A stretch of DNA of 64,000 nt, from contig OY969103.1 of the NCBI GenBank assembly GCA_963697915.1, positions 1,116,001 through 1,180,000 on the forward strand. Reading direction: 5' to 3'. This DNA is from VRUE01 sp963697915 (GTDB taxonomy: Bacteria; Actinomycetota; Thermoleophilia; Solirubrobacterales; 70-9). Position numbers and translations under genes: made by a program. The notes under the pieces are model-generated. The model saw only the letters and a list, made by a program, of their open reading frames with translations. It made no database searches and was not told where the DNA came from. Below, one piece after another: positions 55,771 to 63,539 of the stretch. How positions within the stretch are numbered: position 1 is the stretch's first letter; the number at the start of each line of letters is the position of its first letter.

Positions 55771-56559
55771 TCAGACGTCGACCGCGGTCGGCTCGCCGAT
55801 CGGCAGCCAGCGGAAGCTGTCGCGGACGTCGGCGGGTGCGGCGGTGAGCTCGCGCTCGATCGCGTCGCGGCCCTGGCGGAAGTGCTTCCAGCCCTCGTAG
55901 TGGATCGGGATCGCCGTCTTGGGGCCCAGCAGGCCACAGAGCTCAACCGCCATCGCCGCGGTCATCGTGAAGTGGACCGGGCCGGTCATCGGGAAGCGGA
56001 CGCCACCGAGGTGGAGCAGCGCGGTGCCGACGTCGAGCCGCTCGCCGACCTGGCGCACGCCCTCGTAGAGGACGGTGTCGCCGGAGATCCAGAGGGCGCC
56101 GTTTTCCTGCCCCTCCCACTCGAGCGCAAAGCCGACCACGTCGCCGACGATCGGACGGCTGAGCGGCGGACCGTGGCGGCAGGGGGTGGCGGTGATCTTC
56201 AGCGGTGGCCGGCCCTCGGCGCTGAGCTCGGTCGAGGCCCAGGGAGCGAGGCCGCGGGCGTTGCCGCCGAGCCGGCGGGCGCCGGCGACGGTGGTGGCGA
56301 CCGTGCCGGCGGCGGGCAGCACGGCGCGGCCGGCGTCGTCGAGGTTGTCTTCGTGATGGTCGTGGCTGAGCAGGACGGCGTCGATCTCGCCGAGCAGGTC
56401 GGGGGTGAGCGCCGGGCCGGCGAGCTTGCGCGAGAAGGTGCCCCAGCCGAAGTGATAGCGACGGCCGGGAGCGTCGAAGGTCGGGTCGGTCAACAGCCGC
56501 CAGCCGCCGACCTCGATCAGGACCGTCGGCCCGCCGATGTGGGTGATCGTCGCTTTCAT
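55771..56559 (-). CDS. MBL-fold metallohydrolase (UlaG/YtnP-like)
   Basis: 262 residues from ATG 56559. Metallo-beta-lactamase fold: THIGGPTVLIEVGGWRLLTDPTFD, zinc site SHDHHEDNLDDAGR (HxHxxD variant HDHHEDNLD), CRHGPPLSRP, LWISGDTVLYEG and IPIHYEGWKHF. This matches the UlaG-type/NAPE-PLD-like group, which hydrolyses lactones or phosphodiesters. No neighbour indicates the substrate. Confidence 0.85.
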   Translation of the reverse strand: MKATITHIGGPTVLIEVGGWRLLTDPTFDAPGRRYHFGWGTFSRKLAGPALTPDLLGEIDAVLLSHDHHEDNLDDAGRAVLPAAGTVATTVAGARRLGGNARGLAPWASTELSAEGRPPLKITATPCRHGPPLSRPIVGDVVGFALEWEGQENGALWISGDTVLYEGVRQVGERLDVGTALLHLGGVRFPMTGPVHFTMTAAMAVELCGLLGPKTAIPIHYEGWKHFRQGRDAIERELTAAPADVRDSFRWLPIGEPTAVDV

Positions 56560-56679
56560 GAACTCAGCCCTGCCCTTTCACTCGCGCAGATGAACCTGAT
56601 TGGTCCCGGGCACCCACCGTATCGCGCCCCACCGGGCGACCGTTAAGAGCCCGCTTGGGCCGCCTACAATCAGACGCGA

Positions 56680-56752
56680 GGGGCCATAGCTCAGCTGGAA
56701 GAGCGCCGCCTTTGCAAGGCGGAGGTCGCCGGTTCGAGCCCGGCTGGCTCCA
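56680..56752 (+). tRNA. tRNA-Ala (anticodon TGC)
   Basis: 73 nt: acceptor GGGGCCA / TGGCTCC with the G3-U70 pair that marks tRNA-Ala, D arm GCTCAGCTGGAAGAGC, anticodon loop TTTGCAA (TGC), T arm GCCGGTTCGAGCCCGGC, discriminator A; CCA not encoded. TACAAT at 56665-56670 gives a good -10 just upstream. It lies between two divergent minus-strand genes. Confidence 0.96.
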
Positions 56753-56771
56753 CTTCGACGAGCCGCCCGAG

Positions 56772-57542
56772 CTAGCGGACCACGGCGCGCTTGTAGCGGC
56801 GGACCGAGAGGGCGGCGAAGACGGCGGCGATGCCGGTCGACCAGAGGACGGCGCCCCAGATCGAGTTGCCGGCGGGGGCGCCGAGCCAGAGTGCCCGCAT
56901 CGCGTCGACCGTGACCGTGAAGGGGTTGATTTCGGCGAAGGTCTGCAGAGTGGCGGGCATCGAGTCGACCGGGACGAAGGCCGAGGAGATGAAGGACAGC
57001 GGAAAGATGAGGATGAAGCCAAACGCCTGCGAGGACTCCGGCGAGGAAGCGGTGAGGCCGACGTAGGCGAAGACCCAGGAGAAGGCGTAGCCGAAGAGCA
57101 GCATCAGGACGACGCCGGCGAGGATGTGGGTGAGCGGCGCGTCGAAGGAGAAGCCGGCGATGACGCCGACGACGATCATGATCACCAGCGAGAGCAGGTT
57201 GGTGGCGACGTCGGCGAGGGTGCGACCGGCGAGCACCGCGCCGCGCGACATCGGCAGCGAGCGGAAGCGGTCGACGAGGCCCTTTTTCAGGTCCTCGGAG
57301 AGGCCGAGGGCGGTGACGAAGCCGCCGAAGGACATCGTCTGGACGACGATCCCGGGGATCAGGAAGTCGACGTAGTCGTAGCCCGGCGTGCTGATCGCGC
57401 CGCCGAAGACGTAGACGAAGAGCAGCACGAACATGATCGGCTGCACGGTGAAGGAGAGCAGCAGGTCGGGCGCGCGCGGGATCCGCATGAAGCTGCGTTT
57501 GGCGAGGACGAGCGTGTCGGAGAAGCTGTCGCGGAGGTTCAT
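56772..57542 (-). CDS. ABC-2 type transporter permease (DrrB-like)
   Basis: 256 residues from ATG 57542. About six membrane segments: LLLSFTVQPIMFVLLFVYVFGGAI, then the coupling segment LSEDLKKGLVDRFRSLPMSRGAVLAGRTLAD, LLSLVIMIVVGVIAGFSF, GFILIFPLSFISSAFVPVDSMPATLQTFAEINPFTVTVDAMRAL. The P-V-x-x-MP and INP motifs fit DrrB-type drug/lipid exporters. One base separates it from the ATPase gene upstream, its functional partner. Confidence 0.9.
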   Translation of the reverse strand: MNLRDSFSDTLVLAKRSFMRIPRAPDLLLSFTVQPIMFVLLFVYVFGGAISTPGYDYVDFLIPGIVVQTMSFGGFVTALGLSEDLKKGLVDRFRSLPMSRGAVLAGRTLADVATNLLSLVIMIVVGVIAGFSFDAPLTHILAGVVLMLLFGYAFSWVFAYVGLTASSPESSQAFGFILIFPLSFISSAFVPVDSMPATLQTFAEINPFTVTVDAMRALWLGAPAGNSIWGAVLWSTGIAAVFAALSVRRYKRAVVR

Positions 57543-57543
57543 C

Positions 57544-58548
57544 TCAGCTGACCTCCTCGACCGGCTCGCGGTCGCTCTCCCCCGCCCCGTCCTCGGCCTC
57601 CGCCTCGCTGGCGGCGCGGCCGGTGAGGCCGAGGAAGACGTCGTCGAGGGTCGGCCGGTGCATCGCCACGTCGTCGATCCCGATCCCGGCCTCGTCGAGG
57701 CGGCGCACGGCGGCGGCGATCGTCCCCTGGCGCTGCTCGACCGGGAAGCAGAGGGCGCCGTCGGGCAGGACGCTGGGCGCGCCCGAGGTAATCGGCGCCA
57801 GCGCGGCGGTCGCGGCCTCGGCCCGGTCGCGGTCCTCGAGCGTGACGTCGAGCCGCTCGCCGCCGAAGCGGTCCTTGAGCTCGTCGGAGGTGCCCTCGGC
57901 GAGCATGCGGCCGTGGTCGATGACCGCGATGCGGTCGGCGAGGCGGTCGGCCTCGTCGAGGTACTGGGTGGTGAGCAGCACCGTCGTCCCCTTCGCCACC
58001 CGATCTTCGATCGTCTCCCAGAGGGCGATGCGGCTGCGCGGGTCCAGCCCGGTGGTCGGCTCGTCGAGGAAGAGGACCGGCGGGCGGGCGACCAGCGCCG
58101 CGGCGAGGTCGAGGCGGCGGCGCATCCCGCCCGAGTAGGTGCGGACCAGCCGGTCGGCCGCTTCGGTCAGGCCGAAGCGCTCCAGCAACTCGGCGGCGCG
58201 GCGGCGCGGCTCGCCCCTGGGCAGGTGGTAGAGGCGGCCGACCATCTCCAGGTTCTCGGCCCCGGTGAGGTTCTCGTCGACCGCCGCGTACTGGCCGGCG
58301 AGGCCGATCTTGGCGCGCAGCGCTGGCGCCTCGCGGACGACGTCGAGGCCGGCGACGCGGGCGCTGCCGCCGTCGGGCTGGAGCAGCGTGGCGAGGATGC
58401 GGACGGCGGTCGTCTTGCCGGCGCCGTTGGGGCCGAGCAGGCCCAGCACGCTGCCGGTCGCGGCCTGCAGGTCGACGCCGTCGAGGGCGCGCACCTTGCC
58501 GTAGGACTTGCGGAGGCCGCTGGCCTCGATCGCGACGTCGGCGGACAT
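57544..58548 (-). CDS. ABC transporter ATP-binding protein (DrrA-like)
   Basis: 334 residues from ATG 58548. Walker A GPNGAGKTTAVRILATLL, signature YSGGMRRRLDLAAALVARPPVLFLDEPTTGLDPRSR with Walker B, H-loop TVLLTTQYLDEADRLADRIAV, and a DrrA-type C-terminal domain. An acidic tail EAEAEDGAGESDREPVEEVS ends the protein. Second exporter of this type in the window; unlike the set at 14.9-17.5 kb it has one permease. Confidence 0.91.
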   Translation of the reverse strand: MSADVAIEASGLRKSYGKVRALDGVDLQAATGSVLGLLGPNGAGKTTAVRILATLLQPDGGSARVAGLDVVREAPALRAKIGLAGQYAAVDENLTGAENLEMVGRLYHLPRGEPRRRAAELLERFGLTEAADRLVRTYSGGMRRRLDLAAALVARPPVLFLDEPTTGLDPRSRIALWETIEDRVAKGTTVLLTTQYLDEADRLADRIAVIDHGRMLAEGTSDELKDRFGGERLDVTLEDRDRAEAATAALAPITSGAPSVLPDGALCFPVEQRQGTIAAAVRRLDEAGIGIDDVAMHRPTLDDVFLGLTGRAASEAEAEDGAGESDREPVEEVS

Positions 58549-58582
58549 CGCTGGACCCTATACCCGGCCCAGCGCCGGAAAA

Positions 58583-59443
58583 TCAGTCGTCGAAGTCGAA
58601 GTCCTTGGGCGGCTTCTGCTCGAACCAGAGCTGGTCGTCCTCGGAGTCCTCCTCGAGGAAGTTGGGCGTCTCCTCGAGCACGTCCTCGTCATCGTCGTGG
58701 CGAACGTGCGGCCGGGCCTCGGGCTCGTGCTCGCCCTCCGGAGCCTCATCGTCGTCCTCGAAGAGGACATCGTCGTCGTCGAGCGGCGCCTCGAGCGCCT
58801 GGTCGAGCTCGTCGGAGAGCCGCTGCTCGTTCCAGAACTCGTCATCGACTTCGTCCTCGTCGTCCTCGTCGGCGGGCTGGACGACCTCTACCTCGCCACC
58901 CTCATCGAGGCCGGCGAGCGGGTCTACCGGGGCGAGGCGCGGCTCTTCCATCCCCTCCTCGACCAATTCCTCCTCGGTCGGGGCCGGCGACGCGGAGGCG
59001 GCGAGCTCCTCCTCGACGTTGAACATCTCGGTGGGCTGCTCGGCGATCGCCTCGCGCTCCTCGGTGGCCGGGCCGGTGGGGGCGACCGGCGGCGCGTCGG
59101 CGGCGGGCTCGGGCGGAGCCGGTGGCTCCTGCAGGTCGGCGATCTCGGCACGCGGCTGCGGGCGGCCGGCGTCGGTGGTGTCCGCGGCTGGCGGGGCCTC
59201 GGCCTCCGGGGCCTCCTCGGCGGCCTCGGCCTCGGCCGGAGCGTCCTCCCCGGCGGGCAGGTCCGGCTGGGTCATGAATTCGGTCGGGGCCTCGGAGAGC
59301 GCGTCGGGCGGCGGCGGCTCGTCGCCGGGCCGCTCGGCAGCGCCGAACGCCTCGTCCTCGAGTTGCTTCAGCTCGGACTCGTCGGCGCCGTGCTGGCGCT
59401 TCAGATCCAGATGCTCTTTGATCGCGTCGTCGAGAATGCCCAT
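58583..59443 (-). CDS. highly acidic low-complexity protein with conserved-looking N-terminal helix
   Basis: 286 residues from ATG 59443. An ordered N-terminus MGILDDAIKEHLDLKRQHGA followed by DESELKQLEDEAFG looks like a short helical docking domain. Residues 40-190 are Ala/Pro/Glu-rich, and 190-286 are dominated by Asp and Glu (DEDDEDEVDDEF, LDDDDVLFEDDDE, DDDEDVLEET), ending WFEQKPPKDFDFDD. No enzyme motif. It could be a charged scaffold, ribosome-linked or cell-division-linked protein; I do not recognise a named family. Located directly upstream of the ABC exporter genes on the same strand. Confidence 0.65.
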   Translation of the reverse strand: MGILDDAIKEHLDLKRQHGADESELKQLEDEAFGAAERPGDEPPPPDALSEAPTEFMTQPDLPAGEDAPAEAEAAEEAPEAEAPPAADTTDAGRPQPRAEIADLQEPPAPPEPAADAPPVAPTGPATEEREAIAEQPTEMFNVEEELAASASPAPTEEELVEEGMEEPRLAPVDPLAGLDEGGEVEVVQPADEDDEDEVDDEFWNEQRLSDELDQALEAPLDDDDVLFEDDDEAPEGEHEPEARPHVRHDDDEDVLEETPNFLEEDSEDDQLWFEQKPPKDFDFDD

Positions 59444-59525
59444 CGCGTTCCCCGGGAAGCTAAAGCCTATGCGGTTATCCTTGCCCTTGCGATGGCTCTG
59501 GGACGATCCTCCCAGCCAAGCACGA

Positions 59526-59598
59526 GGGGCTATAGCTCAGTTGGAAGAGCGCCTGGATCGCACCCAGGAGGTCGCCGGTTCGAGTCCGGCTAGCTCCA
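59526..59598 (+). tRNA. tRNA-Ala (anticodon CGC)
   Basis: 73 nt: acceptor GGGGCTA / TAGCTCC with G3-U70, D arm GCTCAGTTGGAAGAGC, anticodon stem-loop CCTGG ATCGCAC CCAGG (CGC), T arm GCCGGTTCGAGTCCGGC, discriminator A. The accessory segment begins directly after it, but I found no repeat of its 3' end within the window to prove an attachment site. The 177 bp from here to the next gene hold nothing recognisable. Confidence 0.95.
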
Positions 59599-59775
59599 TC
59601 GGAGGATGTACCTGCACGTCGCGCTTCCACCTTCTCAGAGGCTTTCCAACCGCCGCTGAATCTGCGCTCCAAATGCGCGGAGATTAGTGGCGATTACGGG
59701 CTATTCCAGCTGGCAATGGGGCGGCAGCGGAGCTACGGCCCACCTACGACGGAGCAGATCGCCGCAGAGAGTAGG

Positions 59776-62148
59776 TCACTCGCCAGAGCTGGCGAGATCT
59801 GGGGGCACGCCGGTGCCAAGCGGTACCGCGAAGAGGCCAAAGACGCCATTCGTCGGGCCCAAGCCCTTCCATTCTCCTACGCACTTCATCGCTCCGGCCT
59901 GCCAGGCGAAGAGGTACAGCGTGATCGTGGCTTCGCCCCCCATCCAGGCCAGCTGAGCGCCGAAGTTCGGTCCCAGATGGATCGTCGCCACACCAATCGG
60001 GCTGTGCTGGGTGAACCGTGGGGTTTGCCACCTCTCTTCCAGACCCCCGTCGCCGTCGTCGCTCCATACCGATCCTTCGACAAACGCCGGGGTGCCCCAC
60101 AAGGCGAGAACCTCGCTCTTGCCGTCCCCATCGAGGTCCCCTATCCACCACGTCCCCCCTTTTATCGAAGCGTCCCCATCCAGCACCACGCCATACTGCG
60201 GGTCGTAGTGGAAGACGTAGGTGGGTTCCGCCTTGCCCTGGCTGAGAATCGGATGGAAGACGAGCTCCGCCCGGCCGTCGCCGTCCACGTCGCCGACGAG
60301 GAAATCGCCCTGCGGCGGCACCGCGAACGGCCCCGCATCCTTCTCCGTCAGCTCGTGTCCGGCCGCGTTCCACTTGTAGATGCTGACCGACAGCTGCGAG
60401 CCGTTTTCCCATCCCATCAGGATCTCGTCGCTGCCGTCACCGTCGAGGTCGCCGATCTGGATCGTGGACACCTTCTTCGACGGAATCGAGACTTCGGATT
60501 CGCACAGGAGAGTCAAGGTCCCACCCTTCAGGGCCGCAAGGATCACTCCTAACTTGCCGCTCGGGCAGGCGCAGGGGATGCAGAGCTCGTCGATGCCGTC
60601 GTTGTTGAAGTCGCCGACCAGCGCCCGGAACGGCTTCCACTTCGAGCTGAAGGGCAGCGGGGCGAGCCGTTCGTATTCGTAGGGCACCTTGGGCGAGATC
60701 GCAGGCCTGAACACGGTGGCGGCAAAGGAGCTGCCCCCGACCAGTTGGACGAGCTGGGCGTTTCCATCGCCTTCGATGTCGCCGGAAGTGAAGTAGATGG
60801 GGCCTCCCATCGGGAAGGCTTCCGGGGCCGAGCTCCAGAGCTTTTCGAATCCCTTGGCGGTGGGGCCCAGAAGGTCGATTCCGAAATTCCCGCCGCTCGC
60901 GGTCTTTCTCAGCACGAGCAGACTGCCGGAGAGGGAGAAGGGCGGGATTGCACCCCCGGAGAACTCGGGCAGCCAAAACAGTTCATTCAGGGTCGCTATG
61001 GCGTTCCACCACCACGTCCATTTGTAGGCGGTGCGGGCCCCGAGGTTGCTGCGACGTTCCACCCCCCTGCTTTCCGCGATGAACATCGCCGCGGGGTTTT
61101 CCGAGTTCGTCGGGTTCTTCGTCAGTTCTTCGAATTTGGGGACGTACCGCTGGGGACCCGGAGGCGTCGGCGGTTTACGACTCTGGAAGGAGGCATAGAT
61201 GTCAGCCGCCGAGGCCTTGATCGCCTGCACGCAGATGTCCTTGTTGCGCCCATTTGCCGGGTCGAAGAAGCGCTTGTCACCGTAGGCGGTCCAGTTGTCC
61301 CCGGCTTCGTTTTCGACCTTGAGGCCAAAGGCGCAATCCTCGTCGTGCATGTACCGGGAGCAATAGGATCCCGCCACGCTCGGCGTGACCGTCTCGTAGA
61401 GCTGCTTCCGCGGCGTCCGCATATGGCCGGCAGAGAACATGTCCGAAAGGTAATGGTCGGCAAAGGCGTTCATCGCGTACGCCAGTTCCAGGCCCGCCAG
61501 CTGCTTTGCGGGGTCGCTCTGGGCCGCCGCGGCAATGGCTTGGCTCACCGCCGCCGCGTGGCCCATCTCGTAGGTTTCCCAGGCCCAGGGGCAGAAATGG
61601 TCCCAATTGGTGCTTGCGAGTTCCAGGTATCGGCCAAGGGGGTAGAACGCCGTGACCGGAGAGCCGCCGCCGGTGATCCGGTTCCATTTTTCGGAAAGGG
61701 TGTCGCCCAGTTCCGCGTACGCGCTCGATGCCGGCCTGCCCCTCCGCACGGCTTCGTTGACCGCGTTGATCTCGATCTGCATCACCGCCAGGATTTCTTC
61801 GGTTTCCTTCTTGGTGCCCTTGCTGAGGGTTTCGAAGGCTTTGAGGAAGAGCGTCGGCGGGTTCTTGTCTTCGCAGATCGGGGTCTTCGGCAGCCCGTAG
61901 AAGTCGCCGCCGAGCGCCAGGATCTGACCGTAGGTGAGCGCCAGCCCGTTAGCCAGCTTCAGCGGTCTCTTGCCCGCGACCACCCCGCCGCTTGGGAATT
62001 CCAGCTCGATGACGTTCCCGATGAACGTGTGCTCTCCGCCCTCCCACTCCGGGGCGTACCGCGGCCCTCGGGTCGGGGGAAGTGGTCGCTCGGCACCGCC
62101 GTTCTCGGCTGCTTGTTCTACCGCGACCTCCTCCGCCCGCTTTTGCAC
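59776..62148 (-). CDS. zinc-dependent phospholipase C-like domain fused to FG-GAP/VCBS-type calcium repeats
   Basis: 790 residues from GTG 62148 (GGAG 7 nt upstream). No signal peptide visible. Residues about 165-265 contain NWDHFCPWAWETYEMGHAAA, LELAYAMNAFADHYLSDMFSAGHMRTPR, a His/Asp pattern like the zinc site of phospholipase C/alpha-toxin (W-H-H-xxxD-H-E type). From about 440 to the end five or more FG-GAP calcium loops occur (DIEGDGNAQL, DFNNDGIDEL, DLDGDGSDEI, DVDGDGRAEL, DLDGDGKSEV), forming a propeller-like C-terminal half. Probably acts on membranes or phospholipids, or binds surfaces. Its promoter is a canonical TTGACA type in an AT-rich patch, unlike the core genes, which suggests acquisition. 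Confidence 0.72.
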   Translation of the reverse strand: MQKRAEEVAVEQAAENGGAERPLPPTRGPRYAPEWEGGEHTFIGNVIELEFPSGGVVAGKRPLKLANGLALTYGQILALGGDFYGLPKTPICEDKNPPTLFLKAFETLSKGTKKETEEILAVMQIEINAVNEAVRRGRPASSAYAELGDTLSEKWNRITGGGSPVTAFYPLGRYLELASTNWDHFCPWAWETYEMGHAAAVSQAIAAAAQSDPAKQLAGLELAYAMNAFADHYLSDMFSAGHMRTPRKQLYETVTPSVAGSYCSRYMHDEDCAFGLKVENEAGDNWTAYGDKRFFDPANGRNKDICVQAIKASAADIYASFQSRKPPTPPGPQRYVPKFEELTKNPTNSENPAAMFIAESRGVERRSNLGARTAYKWTWWWNAIATLNELFWLPEFSGGAIPPFSLSGSLLVLRKTASGGNFGIDLLGPTAKGFEKLWSSAPEAFPMGGPIYFTSGDIEGDGNAQLVQLVGGSSFAATVFRPAISPKVPYEYERLAPLPFSSKWKPFRALVGDFNNDGIDELCIPCACPSGKLGVILAALKGGTLTLLCESEVSIPSKKVSTIQIGDLDGDGSDEILMGWENGSQLSVSIYKWNAAGHELTEKDAGPFAVPPQGDFLVGDVDGDGRAELVFHPILSQGKAEPTYVFHYDPQYGVVLDGDASIKGGTWWIGDLDGDGKSEVLALWGTPAFVEGSVWSDDGDGGLEERWQTPRFTQHSPIGVATIHLGPNFGAQLAWMGGEATITLYLFAWQAGAMKCVGEWKGLGPTNGVFGLFAVPLGTGVPPDLASSGE

Positions 62149-62187
62149 AGCGTCTCCACTCTTTTCGAAGCCTCTATTATTTATTTA

Positions 62188-62216
62188 GAAATACTGAATA
62201 TTCAATCTCCTGTCAA
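62188..62216 (-). promoter_or_regulatory. promoter of the phospholipase-like gene: TTGACA-N17-TATTTC with TGAATATTCA palindrome
   Basis: On the minus strand TTGACA (62216-62211) and TATTTC (62193-62188) are 17 bp apart in an AT-rich patch. The spacer holds the perfect 10-bp palindrome TGAATATTCA (62195-62204), a possible operator. The leader of about 33 nt then carries the ribosome-binding site. Confidence 0.6.
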
Positions 62217-62291
62217 CAGGCCGACTTCGCGCGTACCTTCACTGGATGCCGCGCGACCCAGAGCGTCTAGACCGTCTCAGCCTGGGGCTCT

Positions 62292-62595
62292 TCAGCACTT
62301 CGGTTGCGGGTTGGCGACGGTGCCGTCGGGCATCGAGGTATTGCAGAGAGTCGCTGCGGCAGTGAAGCCCGGGGTCGTCTTCGCGCCCGTCAGGATCGCT
62401 TCGGTCAGATCGGTGCCGGTGAAGTCGGCGCCCCGCAGGTCCTCCCGGCTCATCTCAGCGCCGACGAAGTCGGCCAGCGTGAGGTTCGTCCCGGCCAGGG
62501 TGGCGCCGGACAGGTTCGTTCCGACCCCGGCGCTTCCGGCCAGCACGGCACCCGTGAAGTCCGCCCGGGCGAAGTCGGCGAAGGAGAGCCTCGTT
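62292..62595 (-). pseudogene. pentapeptide-repeat protein fragment (5' end missing)
   Basis: Repeats of the A(D/N)LxG/ADFxx type run through RLSFADFARADFTGAVLAGS, NLSGATLAGTNLTLADF, EDLRGADFTGTDLTEAILTG, then the family-typical end LCNTSMPDGTVANPQPKC. A GTG at 62546 would allow a short product of 84 residues, but repeats clearly extend upstream of it to about 62590 in the same frame with no start codon, until the AbiEii remnant takes over. I read this as the 3' part of a secreted pentapeptide-repeat gene joined to foreign sequence. A short GTG-started protein remains possible. Confidence 0.6.
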
Positions 62596-62649
62596 CTACA
62601 GACGTTGCTCGAGCGCGGTGCGGAACGCTTTTGCCGTTTCGTATCTCAC
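62596..62649 (-). pseudogene. AbiEii toxin remnant (17 codons)
   Basis: GTG 62649, two bases after the AbiEi stop, starts MRYETAKAFRTALEQRL and meets TAG. This matches the usual start of AbiEii/AbiGii nucleotidyltransferase toxins (RYxTxxAFRxALExRL). The rest of the toxin, normally about 280 residues, is gone, and pentapeptide-repeat sequence follows at once. Position and spacing are exactly those expected of the AbiE operon. Confidence 0.65.
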
Positions 62650-62651
62650 GG

Positions 62652-63224
62652 CTACCCATCCTTCTCCGCAGCGCGGCGGATGAGATCAGCGACGCGACCA
62701 CCGCACCGATCGGCTCGGGGAAGAAGCAAACGACGGGTCGTCAGGCCTTCGTGCAGTGCTTGGCGGACGGCCATCTCGATCTGCTCGGGGGCCGTTCCAG
62801 AGGTGGCTGCGTCGAGGATCGACCGCACCGGGTCGGTGACGCGGATGCCTTCGCGGCACACGACTTCGGACGGCTCGAGGGGCTTCGTCGTCGTGTGCAG
62901 GGTCACCCCCTGAAGCCGCCTGATCCCGCGATCATCGCGATCGACCAGGAGATGCACGCTGTTCGGGATCACATCCGAGAGTTCGTGAAGGTCGAGCGCG
63001 CTCTCGTGAGAGACGACGGCTCGCTCGGCCCCAACAGCAAGCCACTTCGCCCGCACGTCCTCGTGGGGGGAGCCTGGATAGCCGCGCAGCCGGTACAGAC
63101 CGCGGCGAATGTGCTCGTATCGCCCGGAGCGAACATGGTGGGCGAGTAGCTGCGGACTGAAGCCGGCTTCGCGCGCCTGGCGGGCGGTGAAGTAGCCATC
63201 CTGGCTGTAGGAGACTTGATTCAG
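62652..63224 (-). CDS. AbiEi-family antitoxin (orphan, start codon uncertain)
   Basis: About 190 residues. Winged-helix antitoxin domain: QDGYFTARQAREAGFSPQLLAHHVRSGRYEHIRRGLYRLRGYPGSPHED, then the C-terminal domain (AERAVVSHESALDLHELSDVIP, VHLLVDRDDRGIRRLQGVTLHTTTKPLEPSEVVCREGIRVTDPVRSILDAATSGTAPEQIEMAVRQAL). AbiEi binds DNA and represses an AbiE type IV toxin-antitoxin operon with roles in phage exclusion. The start given is CTG 63224 (LNQVSYSQDGYF); no ATG, GTG or TTG exists upstream of the conserved N-terminus, so the gene may be decayed. GTG 63056 would cut off the DNA-binding domain. TATACT lies upstream on the minus strand. Confidence 0.7.
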   Translation of the reverse strand: MNQVSYSQDGYFTARQAREAGFSPQLLAHHVRSGRYEHIRRGLYRLRGYPGSPHEDVRAKWLAVGAERAVVSHESALDLHELSDVIPNSVHLLVDRDDRGIRRLQGVTLHTTTKPLEPSEVVCREGIRVTDPVRSILDAATSGTAPEQIEMAVRQALHEGLTTRRLLLPRADRCGGRVADLIRRAAEKDG

Positions 63225-63539
63225 GGCGACCGCGTCGGGAGCTTGAGTGTCAGAGATAAGTAAAGTATAGCTGTATCTTTCTGCGACATTGGTAGGCGTT
63301 TGTCATTTCCAACCGCCCTGCGCAAATTTCGGGCACTTCACGCCAGGAGTGCCCGACTCCCTTCGTATCGCCGCATATCCCTGCGTATCCGCGGCAAAAC
63401 GTCGGGACGCGATGCGGCCGCCGAACCGACCAAGCATTCGTCGCCGCCAGCTGGGCCCCGCGCCGTTCTCCCGATATAGCCTCCTGCCACCGATCGCCGT
63501 CCCCCCGCGGCGCCCTCCCAAGAAGGACGGATCAACCGA
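63225..63539. other. 315-bp intergenic region
   Basis: Between the AbiEi region and the serine hydrolase. It is AT-rich in its first 70 bp (63241-63300), where TATACT on the minus strand may be the AbiEi promoter. The rest shows no supported gene, RNA or clear hairpin. A short plus-strand frame here has no recognisable content. Confidence 0.5.

Noticed and set aside
59526..59598. tRNA-Ala as a proven attachment site
   Set aside because: No second copy of the tRNA 3' end and no integrase lie in the window, so only a suspicion is recorded.
59475..59672. Minus-strand ORF containing SRTRTGDLLGAIQALF
   Set aside because: This is the antisense translation of tRNA-Ala(CGC), a common annotation artefact.
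62450..62701. Minus-strand 83-codon frame overlapping AbiEi and the pentapeptide region
   Set aside because: Off-frame Ser/Pro/Arg-rich sequence; the neighbouring frames carry the recognisable AbiEi, AbiEii and pentapeptide sequence.
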